Assembly: GCA_003427395.1 (NCBI GenBank)
Contig: BFEA01000814.1
Location: 399,855-440,942, forward strand
Length of the DNA: 41,088 nt
Reading direction: 5' to 3'
Origin: Chara braunii
Taxonomy: Eukaryota; Streptophyta; Charophyceae; Charales; Characeae
In this document: positions 1 to 9,402 of the stretch, piece after piece
Numbering within the stretch: the stretch's first letter is position 1
Layout of the letters: each line of letters starts with the position of its first letter
Made by a program: the position numbers and the translations under genes
The notes under the pieces: model-generated
Told to the model about the DNA's origin: nothing
The model's database searches: none
The model's input: the letters and a program-made list of their open reading frames with translations, nothing else

Positions 1-166
1 ATCCTCGAAAAAACCTTAAAAAAAGGTATGTTATGCAGACAAATAAACTGAATAACATTTGCCTCACAGATACATCCAAACTCGTTACCAAATTTGAGAT
101 AAAAATCAAATACGGAAAAGAAAATAATAATAATAAAAATAAAAAATTTGAAGAGAAAATTAAATC

Positions 167-531
167 AGTGTGTGGGCGGGCATGTTTTAAACACCTCCAT
201 CTTTCGAGATTTTTCATTTTTTTTTGGCTCCGTAAAAATTCCCTGAAAATTCATAGATGTGTATCTCACATGATACAAAATGCATAAAAAAAATATAAAA
301 AAGTAATAAAATGGCTTAGGCCCCGAAACAAAATGAAAAAATAAAAGAGAAGAGAGAAAAAAAACAAAATAGTGAGTGGGTGAGCACGTTTTGACACCGA
401 CATCTTTGGCGATTTTTTTTTTTTTTTTTGGCTAAGCAAAATGCTCTCAAAATTTAGAGGCATGTACCTTACATCATAGAGAACTCACAAAAAAACATTC
501 AAGAAAACTTATAATTTTTAGGCCCCGAAAT
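167..531. repeat. Diverged direct duplication, two units of about 165 bp
   Basis: Unit A (167-329) and unit B (371-531) share order and wording: AGTG(T/A)GTGGG, a short coding-like stretch ending CATCTTT, a T-run followed by GGCT, an AAAATT block, then GGCCCCGAAA. They are clearly related but strongly diverged and separated by A-rich DNA. No protein-like reading frame spans them. I infer an old tandem duplication of an unidentified repeat. The first 166 bases hold only A-rich DNA. Confidence 0.6.
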
Positions 532-604
532 AATTTTTGGCGGGGTCCGAACCTCTTCAGGTTCGTAGGGGTTCGGCCCCCAAACAGGACCTCGAACACC
601 CGAA

Positions 605-636
605 CGTACGGAGGTTGGCCCGGGGGCCTCCGTACG
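605..636. repeat. GC-rich perfect inverted repeat
   Basis: CGTACGGAGG (605-614) is the exact reverse complement of CCTCCGTACG (627-636), with a 12-base GC-rich loop. The flanking 540-600 also holds short self-complementary pieces (GGTTCG/CGAACC). It could form a hairpin. No function is evident. Confidence 0.6.
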
Positions 637-671
637 TACGGGCTGGTAACCATGTGTATGTATATATAAAT

Positions 672-920
672 CGTCAAACAGAGCTGCGGGCAGAGAGGGC
701 GAAGAGGACAACAAACGAGGGGCTGTGACAAACTGTTTTGTCGAAGTTTCATCTACTCATCCGGAGGCTGAACCTATATCTTTTATATATATATCGTCAA
801 ATATATATATATATATTTGTTGTCCTCTTCTCGCTCTCTGCCTACGGTTTACCGGGCAGTTCTGTTTGTGACGATATATATATATATATATATATACATA
901 TATATACATATATATATGTT
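672..920. repeat. Fold-back (TA)n-associated repeat family, copy 1
   Basis: A forward arm starts at CGTCAAACAGAGCTG (672) and runs to about 770. An inverted arm (about 815-873) ends CAGTTCTGTTTGTGACG. The arms share GAGGACAACAAA and TACCGGGCAG modules in opposite orientation, with (TA)n between and after them. The forward arm lacks the CCGGTAAACCGTAG block present in other copies. Further copies lie at 31426-31640, 31974-32148 and 41045 to the window end. This looks like a non-autonomous element targeting or carrying TA repeats. Confidence 0.7.
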
Positions 921-1170
921 TCACCCGGCCAGGCAAGTGGTCCTGGGCCACTCTGGCAACACAGCATGCAAGTCAATTACAAAAGCAATCACCTTGAGCT
1001 GGGGAACACTTGATTGTCCTACCTAAATAGCCTTGAACTTGAAACATTTATAATAATAAAAAAGGTCGACGAGATAATTCTCTGGACAAAGCGGATATTA
1101 ATCATACATAAGGAGCCATTGCAAACACAATATGGAGCCCTCTGAATTGCCTGGGGCACGACGGTTCTAT

Positions 1171-1224
1171 GTCAGTTGTTGGTACACCCATGAACTGTTG
1201 ATATACAGACCAGGGTTCGAATCC
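1171..1224 (+). other. tRNA-like internal promoter boxes (possible SINE head)
   Basis: GTCAGTTGTTGGTA (1171-1184) resembles a pol III A box and GGTTCGAATCC (1214-1224) is an exact B-box consensus. Their spacing fits a tRNA or tRNA-derived SINE. I see no clean cloverleaf or acceptor stem, so this is more likely a SINE head or decayed tRNA than a working tRNA gene. The small retroposon at 1264-1426 inserted just downstream and does not include these boxes. Confidence 0.4.
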
Positions 1225-1250
1225 AGATGCAACAACATGAGAAACTCTGA

Positions 1251-1439
1251 ATTTACCTGAGAGTAATCAGGGTAATCAATGCTGGCAGGCAGTCGCTGAT
1301 AAAAAATCATGTTCAGGGACGCTGGACCCGGTTTCCAGCAGGTGCAGCTCCCCACCAATAGATGGAGCCGCTCGGGTAAAAAAATAAAATAAAAAAATAA
1401 AATAAAATAAAATAAAATAAAATAAAATTTACCTGAGAG
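1251..1439 (+). mobile_element. Short poly(A)-tailed retroposon with 13-bp target duplication
   Basis: ATTTACCTGAGAG occurs at 1251-1263 and again at 1427-1439, flanking a 163-bp insert (1264-1426) that ends in an A-rich AAAAT-repeat tail. That is the signature of LINE-driven retroposition. The insert carries a block of about 55 bp (from GGGACG, about 1315, to GATGGAGCC, about 1368) shared with the 3' region of the plus-strand LINE at 9403-11478, including a stem-loop at 1321-1339. The first 50 bp have no match here. It could be a SINE borrowing a LINE tail or a short relative of that LINE. Confidence 0.75.
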
Positions 1440-1679
1440 CGGTCAGTTCGAAGACTATACTTCAAACTGCAAGGCCGTTGCCATATAAAAGGAGAAAAAG
1501 AAAGAGAAAGAGAGAGAACCTGCAGTAGAGGCTGTTTGAGGGGGATCCTCCAAGATAGGATGGTCTGCATGCCATAAATTAGTTGCTGACTGTAGATAGG
1601 TACCTGTCATGGGTCCAGAAACCAACCTCTACAACACCACGGACCTTTTAAATAAGAGGAAATAAAAAAGAGAAAACTA

Positions 1680-1843
1680 GGGCGCAGTCAGGGTTTGAGT
1701 TTGTAATTGCACTTGAGGCAAAAGAGCCGGTAATAATGAATGTATATGACCTACGTTTCGGGTCCGGTGGGGTGGCGTGGGGGTGTGTTGTATTCACGGG
1801 ATTGCGTGAAGTGCAATTACAAACTGTTTTCGTGACTGCGCCC
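1680..1843. mobile_element. MITE with GGCGCAGTCA inverted ends, copy 1
   Basis: The left end GGGCGCAGTCAGGG...TTTGTAATTGCACTT is mirrored by the right end AAGTGCAATTACAAAC...GTGACTGCGCCC, giving imperfect terminal inverted repeats of about 35 bp in a 164-bp element with no coding capacity. A second copy lies at 7114-7283. The short flanking words AGAGAAAACTA (left) and AAGTTACCCC (right) are partly shared between copies, so the true ends may lie slightly further out. A 2-10-bp target duplication is not obvious. Confidence 0.75.
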
Positions 1844-3950
1844 AAGTTACCCCCCCCCCAAAAAAAAAAGAAAGAGAGGAAGGGAAAGAGAGGGAAAAAA
1901 AAAAGAAAAGAAAGAATAAGAATTGACTGAGGCCGGTATGCATCAAGGCTGCTGCCGTTTTCACAAAACCGCCTACAAGTTGGAATCTTTTTACAATCGG
2001 GCCCAGCGCCCAAAGCATAGAAGAAGTCCTCTGCACTTCGGGGCCAACTGGCCTCAACCCGCTCCCCAGGCACAGCCTCGCCCGTGTGCCATTCGCCAAG
2101 AAAATTAGGGATTTCCAGAAACCCTATATTGACAAATTTTCCCAAAAAAAAAAGAACAAGGAACAATCTACTTGTCTGTCAGTTTCAATACTCTGCTCTG
2201 TCCTGGATCCGCAGGAGATACCTTAGAGCATACTCACACTAGGTCTTCCTATACTTATTTTGGACCATATTGCGAGCAGATACATCCAAATCGACCAGAG
2301 ACGGGCTTCCTCCCCACGAATAGACCGGAGCCTAAATTTGTTGAAAAAAAAAAAAAAAAAAAAAATCGTTTAAAATTTCAAAAAGTAAAAAAAAAAAATA
2401 ATAATAAATGATACATCCAAATCGGGCCATAATAATGGTCAGGTACATCTAGGAAATATCTAATGTGAAAAAAAAAATAAAAAAAAAAATCTAATGTGAG
2501 TACTCTATGAAACGATAAAAACTACCTTAAGGCAAGCAATCATCTTAGCCATGTTGCCCAGAACGTTCATCAGCAAACTCGCTCAGGGCAGAGCAAGCGG
2601 CCACCAGGTAAGCCGAGAAGAAAAAGAGGAAGAGGAAGAGGAAGAGGAAGAGGAAGAGAAAGAGGAAGAGAAACTCGACTCGAAGTTAAATAATTCCAAT
2701 TCTGGATGCTGATTACGCTGTTATTCAATACTACTTCCGTTCACCCGAATAGAAACCCGGGGGGTTTAGTTTATGTTTCGTGTATTTTCCAACGTGGTCA
2801 CACTACAGTAGGGCCGTTGACATTTTCAGATCGGATGGCAAGGAGCCGTGTACACTCGAAAGCAGAACAAAACCTCGAGAAGTGGGACATGGCCACGGGT
2901 CATGACAGTTGTATCCAAACTAAAAATTGCCCCAAACACAGCTAATGATTTCCGGGCGTTCTACGTCTTATGAACAGAACCAAACTTAAAAAAAAAAAAA
3001 AAGAACAGAACCAAACAATTCTATTGATAAAAGAAAACAAAAACACCAAACAATTATGAATTACATCGGGCCGGTGAGTTCCATGATCGTCGTCTTTTTC
3101 TTCGAAAGAAACGGAAAAGCGTAGCTGTGCCTCCACCATAGACACCTCTTCTGGCTGTTCCTTGAAATTAAATTTCGCTCCCTCCCTCCCCCCCTCTCCC
3201 CCAGCGCCCACAAAAAGCCACGGGAAGGATTAGCAGTATCTTTATAACTAACCGTCTTCTCTCTTCCCTTTTCCCGAGAGCGGCTTCGGGAGTTCGGGCA
3301 TCTCGCCTGTGCTCGAGTGACTTGGTTCCTGTTCTCCCTCTTGCCTGAAGCGCCCTACCAGTAGCCCGTCCAGTACACTGAAAGAACTCTACCCTTGGCG
3401 CACAGACTTCCCCGGGGACTGTTCAATTACAGCTCTTGCTCTCCATGTACAGCTCTTGCTCTCCGAATCAGGATCAGCAGAGTTCCGGGGATACCGGCCT
3501 GAGCAGGCGCACTGACTGCCCCATCGAGCGAATGGGTCCAAGTGGTGAGCCCGGTCCTCTTGGCCCTGACTATGTTAGGGTAAATTAATCACTCTGGCCC
3601 AGTGAGGGCACGCTTACAATGGAAGGATTCGTAAGTGGTGTGGAACGAGGCCCTAAGCTGACAGTACCATCGCAGCAGGAAGAAGGAAGAAGAAAGAAGA
3701 AAGAAGAAAAAAGAAAGGAAAAACTGCCCACCCAGCAAACACCGTAGAAGCACGAGAAAAACCACGAAATTTAAAATGGCTGTGCAGCCTTCACCAATAA
3801 TAACTGCACGAAAATTGCGTCCTAGATTGAATGCACGGGCTGAGTTGTAGCACGAAGGCCTGCCTGCGTGGGTCAGGCAGAAATTACGTCGTACACGTCG
3901 AGGTCTTTGCAAGGGGCTTTATGTCTCTCAGTGTCTGACTGTGTTACTGA
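1844..3950. other. No gene recognised; simple repeats
   Basis: The stretch holds A-runs (2343-2365, 2390-2400, 2468-2490), a (GAAGAG)n tract at about 2616-2671, a 20-bp direct repeat containing AGCTCTTGCTCTCC at 3431-3464, and a GAAGAAA-type purine tract at about 3675-3720. Short open frames here have low-complexity translations and no family resemblance. I see no RNA gene or element ends. Confidence 0.5.
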
Positions 3951-5841
3951 CTAGACCACGTCAAGGCTATGAACCTTTGCCAGGCTTTCCAGCTCTTCGT
4001 ATCTCTTATCGCACTCCCGCTTGGACGGGAGTTCCTCGAGCCCCATATACCATGCCATGGTCTCATTCACATGCTTCTCCAGATCACCATGGCACTCGCG
4101 GCATGAAAGCTGATCTCTCAACTTTCCAATGAGCATCCACACGGCATTCATCGACTCTCTTGCCTCCCAGATCCTGACGTCCTCCGCTTTTGCTTCTGCC
4201 GTGTACCAATCGGTTTCCCCCGCCGCATCCGAGGACCGCACAACGACGTCCTTAATATCAAGTCTTAACTGTGGTCCCCACCTTTCTCCCAATTTCCTCA
4301 TGATTTGCCGTAGCCTGTAATGTCGCATGAAGAATTCCGTCGGCATCAATTTCGATGACCACCCGCGCGGAAGCACCAAAGGTTGCTGAACCAACCGTGA
4401 AGCCGTCCAGAGCGAGCTCCCCCAGAGGCAAGTTATTTGCACACAGGGCACTTTCACCCTCATACAACTTGACTCGAGCTTCACCCTCGCCGTCTGGTAA
4501 GCCGTACTCCGCAGTTCCATTGGCTGGAAGGAGGGAGTTTCTGGGGATAACGACACGCATAATCCCAAATTTCGTGTCGACCCCGATGCTCACAGACGTC
4601 ACAATGTCATCATGATGGCGTACGGATATGGTGGGTGCCTGTTTGCACTTGTCCCTTCTGGCCAGCTGTCCCGCCATTACGGCAGCTCCGAATGCCACAG
4701 CCTCATCGGGGTTGAACGACTTGAGTGGCGGCTTGCCGAAGAATGCGGTGAGATTCTTCTGCACCGCCGGGATCCTTGTGGATCCGCCTGCCAGGAGCAC
4801 CTCCGAGATCTCGCCCTTCCCGATCTTCGCATCACGAAGAGCACGCATGACGATCAACACGCACTTTAAAAACAACTCTTGGTTACGTTTCTCGAAGTCG
4901 ACTCGGGATAATCTTAAGCTGAGGATATCTTCACCACCGCAATCAAGGTCGATCTGTGTCTCGGTTTTGACGGACAGATCGTGCTTGGCCTGCACGACAA
5001 GCTGGTTCAGCTTTGCGCGAATCCTTGGCTTGAGCGCAACGAGCGGCTTGAACCCCACATCCTTCCCTTGAGGGTGACGTCGGAGCTGCCCCTCCACACG
5101 GTAAAACAGCCGTTCGTCTATCTCCGCACCGCCTAGCTGAGACTCTCGAATACCTGTCTTCACTACAAAGCTGAAATCGTTTTGAGACCCTACCTTCACG
5201 CCGACAACAGACACGTTCAGCGATTCCCCGCCCATGTCGAAGACGAGGACTTTCCTCTCTTGCCGCCCGCTCCCTCTCATGCTTTCATGGCCGTACGCCA
5301 GCGCGGCGGCCGTCGGCTCGCTCATCAGTCGTAACACATTCAATCCGGCTTGGGCTGCTGCAGCCATCGTAGCCTTCCTCTGACGGTAATTGAAGCGCGC
5401 TGGTACAGTGAGGACCGCATCTCTAATCGGCCGGAAATTGGCGTAGTCCTCAGCCATCCTCTTCATCTCCTTCAGCAAAAAGGCGGAAATGTCTTCAGGT
5501 CGAAATTTCTTCTCAGAGATATCAACAACCACATCACCCAGTGGGCCTGACGACAGCATGAAGGGCATTCTCTTTGCTTCCAGATGGAGTGTTGGATCGC
5601 TGAAAGATCGGCCCATCAGCCGCTTGACCTCGAATACGCACTGCTCCGGATACTCCAACCCGTGTTTCTTCGCAGCCCCCCCCACCAGACAACCATCCTT
5701 TTCAGAGAACGCCACGTAGGAGGGGGTTATCTTGCTGCCCACGTCATTTGGAACGATCTGGATCCGCTCCGTGTCGAAAAATACAGCAACGCAGCAGTAG
5801 GAGGTGCCGAGATCTATGCCAATGACAGGATTGTTTTCCAT
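3951..5841 (-). CDS. HSP70: Divergent Hsp70-family chaperone, intronless, with one frameshift near the lid
   Basis: Hsp70s are ATP-driven chaperones with a nucleotide-binding domain (NBD), a substrate-binding domain and a C-terminal lid. The ATG at 5841 opens a 527-codon frame to 4258 with phosphate-1 motif IGIDLGTSYCCVAVF, KRLMGRSFSDP, the connect motif LTVPARFNYRQRKA, EPTAAALAYG, the adenosine motif LLAGGSTRIPAVQ and NPDEAVAFGAA. The phosphate-2 motif reads DMGGESLNVS where DLGGGTFDVS is usual. The interdomain linker is also divergent (HHDDIVTSVSIGVDT). A TGA at 4258-4260 ends this frame, but a lid-like helical stretch (AEAKAEDVRIWEARESMN..., KRYEELESLA) continues in the neighbouring frame to 3951. 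One surplus nucleotide near 4260 explains this, either an assembly error or a recent mutation. The end (SLDVV) lacks the cytosolic EEVD tail. Total length, about 630 codons, is normal for the family. Identity as an Hsp70 homologue is secure; activity is not. Confidence 0.9.
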
Positions 5842-6013
5842 GGTGTATCCCTTTCGATCAAACGACTCTGGGGCTGGCTAACGACAAACAGCAATCCTCG
5901 CCCTTACGCGGTTCCTTCTCTGATTCCCTGACTCGCCTGACACCTTCACCCTCACCGCTCCTGTCTGCTGGATAGACTGTCAAAGGAATCTCTGCGCCAC
6001 ATAACAACCGTCG

Positions 6014-6064
<51 letters not shown>

Positions 6065-6097
6065 CCTTTTTTTTCCTCTCTCTCTCTCTCTCCCTCC
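6014..6097. repeat. (CT)n/(GA)n microsatellite upstream of the Hsp70-like gene
   Basis: A pure CT run (about 6014-6062) is interrupted by CCCCCTTTTTTTTCC and followed by more CT/CCT repeats. It sits 170-250 bp upstream of the Hsp70-like start codon, so on the coding strand it is a GA-rich leader or promoter tract. Confidence 0.85.
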
Positions 6098-6266
6098 CTC
6101 CCTTCCCTCTCTTTGCGCTGGCAGGCCTGCCAGCCTGCTAGCTGTCTGGCTCACTCGCCTGCTGGCCTCCCAAATTGCCTCGATTCCAAAGACCTGCCGC
6201 TTACCTCGTTAAGATAACAGAAGTCATGTAAGGGACACCCTGCGGTCGGCGTCACGGATTATAGAA

Positions 6267-6274
6267 TTCAAGAA
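6267..6274 (-). promoter_or_regulatory. Minimal heat-shock-element core TTCAAGAA
   Basis: TTCnnGAA at 6267-6274 (context GAATTCAAGAATC) is an inverted pair of HSF half-sites about 430 bp upstream of the Hsp70-like ATG. A third half-site in phase is not perfect. One such 6-base match is expected often by chance, so this is suggestive only. Confidence 0.25.
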
Positions 6275-6299
6275 TCTGAGAGCCTAGAAAAGACGGAAC

Positions 6300-6929
6300 A
6301 GAAAAATGAAGAAAAGACAAGCGTTAAAACCACAATGTATGAATCTGGCGCTGCTTATGTGCCAGATTCATGATCCGGTAGGGCCCTTGGAGCCACGTGT
6401 GGGGCCTGTAGTACCCCACATGGAAGACATTGGGCTGGTAGTACCAAACGGCCGAACTTTGGGCGCCCAAAACCGAAAGGGTTTTGGCGCGGCCGCTTTC
6501 TACCAATTATCCCCAAAACCTAACTTGCATACCATTAACCGCCAAACAGGCACAAATGGATCACAGCACGAAGGAGGATGACAGGGACAAATGGAGAAAT
6601 CATCCAAGTTGTTTACATTGAAAAGAAGACAATGGAAAAAGAAGAAGACATGGAAGCACAGTGAGTCCATACTAAGCGTGAGGCGTGCATGCATATTGTG
6701 ACATCCATGTAAACATTTATATGGAGAACAACTCCATGTCTGATATGCGATAGCAAATCAAATAGCGTTCTAACTCCGACTATGCTGATCGCAGAAGAAG
6801 AGTGCACGCTTTCACTTCACGTATCTACACATGTCTTGTGACCTGCATAATCATCGGTGTTCTATACCTCTCCCTTTGAATGCAACCCAACGGCATCCAA
6901 GGCGTGTTTGAGGCAACTTGCAAACCAAG
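6300..6929. other. No gene recognised; dispersed-repeat fragment
   Basis: No convincing reading frame. Positions about 6378-6454 (CCTGTAGTACCCCACATGG ... GTAGTACCAAACG) match, in inverted orientation, about 35929-36000, so this is a dispersed repeat of unknown class. The rest looks unique. Confidence 0.45.
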
Positions 6930-7063
6930 GTATAAAGATAATGAAAGATAATGACCGTATTATACTCCAAAGGGTCAGTCGACGACGTCAATAAAGGTAT
7001 AAAGATAATGAAAGATAATGAGCGTATTATACTCAAAAGGGGGGAAGACGTCGTCGACTGACC
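6930..7063. repeat. Direct repeat enclosed with a perfect 17-bp inverted repeat
   Basis: GGTATAAAGATAATGAAAGA begins two copies of a unit of about 45 bp (about 6930-6974 and 6995-7040). GGTCAGTCGACGACGTC (6973-6989) is the exact reverse complement of GACGTCGTCGACTGACC (7047-7063). The second direct-repeat unit is therefore the loop of a potential hairpin. No coding content. Confidence 0.75.
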
Positions 7064-7113
7064 TTAACTCAGTTCTCGTTTGAAGAAAGAAAAAAAGAAA
7101 GAAGAGAAAACTA

Positions 7114-7283
7114 GGGCGCAGTCAGGGTTTGAGTTTGAAAATGCAGTTGATGTTGAGGCAAAAGGGCGGGTAATGGTGAATGTATATAACGTGGGTTTCG
7201 GGGCCGGTGGGGTCACGTGGGGATGTGATGTGTTCGCAGGATTGCCTGAAGTGCATTTTCAAACTGTTTTGGTGACTGCGCCG
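7114..7283. mobile_element. MITE with GGCGCAGTCA inverted ends, copy 2
   Basis: Same family as 1680-1843: GGGCGCAGTCAGGGTTTGAG at the left, mirrored by CAAACTGTTTTGGTGACTGCGCC at the right through a TTTGAAAATGCA arm. Where copy 1 has TTTGTAATTGCA, both arms of copy 2 have TTTGAAAATGCA, so arm pairing is preserved although the sequence changed. It lies about 60 bp outside the LINE insertion site. Confidence 0.75.
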
Positions 7284-7343
7284 AAGGTACCCCAAGAAAG
7301 AAAGAATTGCTCGAAAGACTGTCCTGTGTGGTATACGAAAAGG

Positions 7344-7351
7344 GTCATGCG

Positions 7352-7357
<6 letters not shown>
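7344..7357. other. Target-site duplication of the large LINE (3' side)
   Basis: GTCATGCGAAC plus T's at 7344-7357 is repeated at 31167-31180 (GTCATGCGAACTTT). The last T's merge with the poly(T) that is the LINE's poly(A) tail on the other strand. This brackets the LINE at 7355-31166. Confidence 0.85.
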
Positions 7358-7388
<31 letters not shown>

Positions 7389-8065
7389 AAGGAAGGCTCA
7401 GCTCATTTGATTTCGCACACAAAAGAGAGGCCGGGAATCCTCAACAAACAACCCGGAAAGTAGCAGAAAATATAGCTGTAGGTGTCGGGGTGAGATCCAG
7501 CGACAGAAATGGCCAACACCAGACCGCTGTCCTGATACCCGCCGACCCTGGAAACAAAAGTACGCCTCAGGCCTGAAAAAACCACACAAACCAAAGAAAT
7601 AAGCAAAACCTCAAAAACCCAATAAGTGCCTCACGGCCTCAAACCAAACAAAAAGGCAACCTCATTGCTCAGCTATTCTAAGATCTTACTACTGAATAAA
7701 GTTCCCTGCTCGGGCAGGAATACCTCACAAACCAGAAAGTGTGTTTTCACCCTATACGTTCTACTGTGCTATTCTAGGTCTGTGAGAAGACCCTATCTAT
7801 CCTAAAGACTACTGTCCTAACTAAAAACCCCTAATGGCGGGGCGGGGTCCTCCAAGGAGCCCTTGTGTCAATTCACACTCCCTCCACTCTTTACACCGTC
7901 TGCCTGTCTCCTGTGACCCGGGCCATAACCGAGTGTGCAGGTTAAAACTACAACTTTGCAGCATCACCTAATACCTTAAAGATTAAATATCAGTAGGGAG
8001 GATAGGACAGATATATAAGGCGAAGAGAAATCAGCAAAACCATTGAACTTCTACTTCCTACATAA
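7355..8065 (-). other. LINE 3' UTR and poly(A) tail
   Basis: Downstream (minus strand) of the ORF2 stop at 8066 lie about 680 bp of non-coding LINE 3' UTR ending in an uninterrupted run of about 27 A's (T's on the plus strand, about 7355-7381). No other gene is seen. The A-run abuts the target duplication. Confidence 0.75.
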
Positions 8066-9402
8066 CTATGAACTGAACAGCCACTTGCCTAGGACAATTT
8101 TGTCCTGCTCCTCCAAAGAAGCCAATGTACTGTTCAAGCACCAGGTTCGAGAAAACCAATTAATGCCGGCTGCAGTATTGTCTGCTTTGATCACCTTTCT
8201 TCTCCAATCCGCTAGTATGGATCTTCTGATGCCTTGAAAGATCTCACTCCGAATCTGTTTGTTTGTCCAGTCTGTCCCATTGAATACTTTGTCGTTTCTT
8301 TCGTGCCAAATGACCGCACATATCACTGCTCTGGCAGTTTGGGCGATGTAGCCCCAACCTTCATGTAAACTCAGCCCTTCAAGGACACCTCCAATTAACA
8401 CCCAGAATTTATCCCATTTCACAGATCTATCTGAGAAACTTTCCCAATGTTTTATCCACCATGTCCAGATTCTGTTCGAGTCTAGGCAGTCCCACCACAA
8501 ATGGGAGAGTGATTCAAAAGCCCAGAGGCAACGAACACATTTAGTGTCAATTGCCATACCGTGTTGAATCAGCCAGATAGCCGTAGGAGTGGCCGCCAAT
8601 GATATTAACCAAAGTGTTGCTGCCTGTCTCTGGTTCGGGATGTTTTTCAGCTGTTCCCAGCATCTCGTTATCATTAAAGATAATTTAACTGGGTCACAGT
8701 CTGGGAAAATTGGAGTCCATCGGCCTCTTGAAACAGCAAGTGTATCTTTCGTTGGAAGTGACAGATTATATCCTATGTGTTGGGTGTATTCTATCAGACG
8801 AAGATTTTCACCATTTTTTCCTTTAGCTCTCCATTCCCATGCATGTGGGTCAAGCTTAAGCGTTGTAACAGGTTTCCCTTGGGCAAACAGACAAACTGAG
8901 GTGGTGCCTTTTGGATCTGTATATTCCGTCACCCGAATCTGTTTGAAGCAAGTACCTACTGCAGGGGTAGAGTCTTCTACTTGAAAGAGTGAGGTACTAT
9001 TATCTCTTCTTTGCCAGCCCTGAAAGGTACGTTTACCATCTGGTTGGATGTCAATCAGCTTCCAAATGAGGGAGTCATCAGTGTCCAAACTTACAAACCA
9101 TGTGCTTGGTGGGTCCACTGTTGAGGAGGAAAGAATGTTAGCCCAAGCAACAGGGATGGCCTCTAAGATCATGATTTTCTTCTCTTCGATTTTCCTCAGC
9201 TGTCCTAACTTCTGTCTGAGAGCCGAATCTGTAATCCAGTCACCTGTCAGTTCGTCCCATATATCAGCTATTCGAAGCACCCCTCTCTCAATTCAGTTTC
9301 GGCCGAAACTGTGGGTTGCAGTGTCAGCCTTAATCCATTCCCCATCCTGAGATCGAATGTGGGGGTTTTCGAAAATTGGTTGAGATAGTACTTCAGCCTT
9401 AG
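8066..9402 (-). pseudogene. Large LINE ORF2, C-terminal part (zf-RVT-like region)
   Basis: Continuation of the ORF2 interrupted at 11487. Read from 9402 downward it starts AEVLSQPIFENPHIR, which joins PVTK at the other side of the insertion. The remainder reads to the stop at 8066. GVLRIADIWDELTGDW is the segment common in plant and animal L1 C-termini. CVRCLWAFESLSHLWWDC is the zf-RVT-type C-x2-C...H...C knuckle preceding a Trp-rich region, followed by VIWHERNDKVF, a motif frequent in plant LINE tails. One TGA (9293-9295) interrupts the frame and is consistent with CGA decay. The role is the C-terminal RNA-binding part of the RT polyprotein. Confidence 0.85.

Noticed and set aside
1206-1224. 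Functional tRNA gene
   Set aside because: B box is exact but there is no acceptor-stem pairing or recognisable anticodon arm.
7354-7381. Poly(T) run as a terminator or plain microsatellite
   Set aside because: Position next to the target duplication and downstream of ORF2 on the minus strand identifies it as the LINE poly(A) tail.
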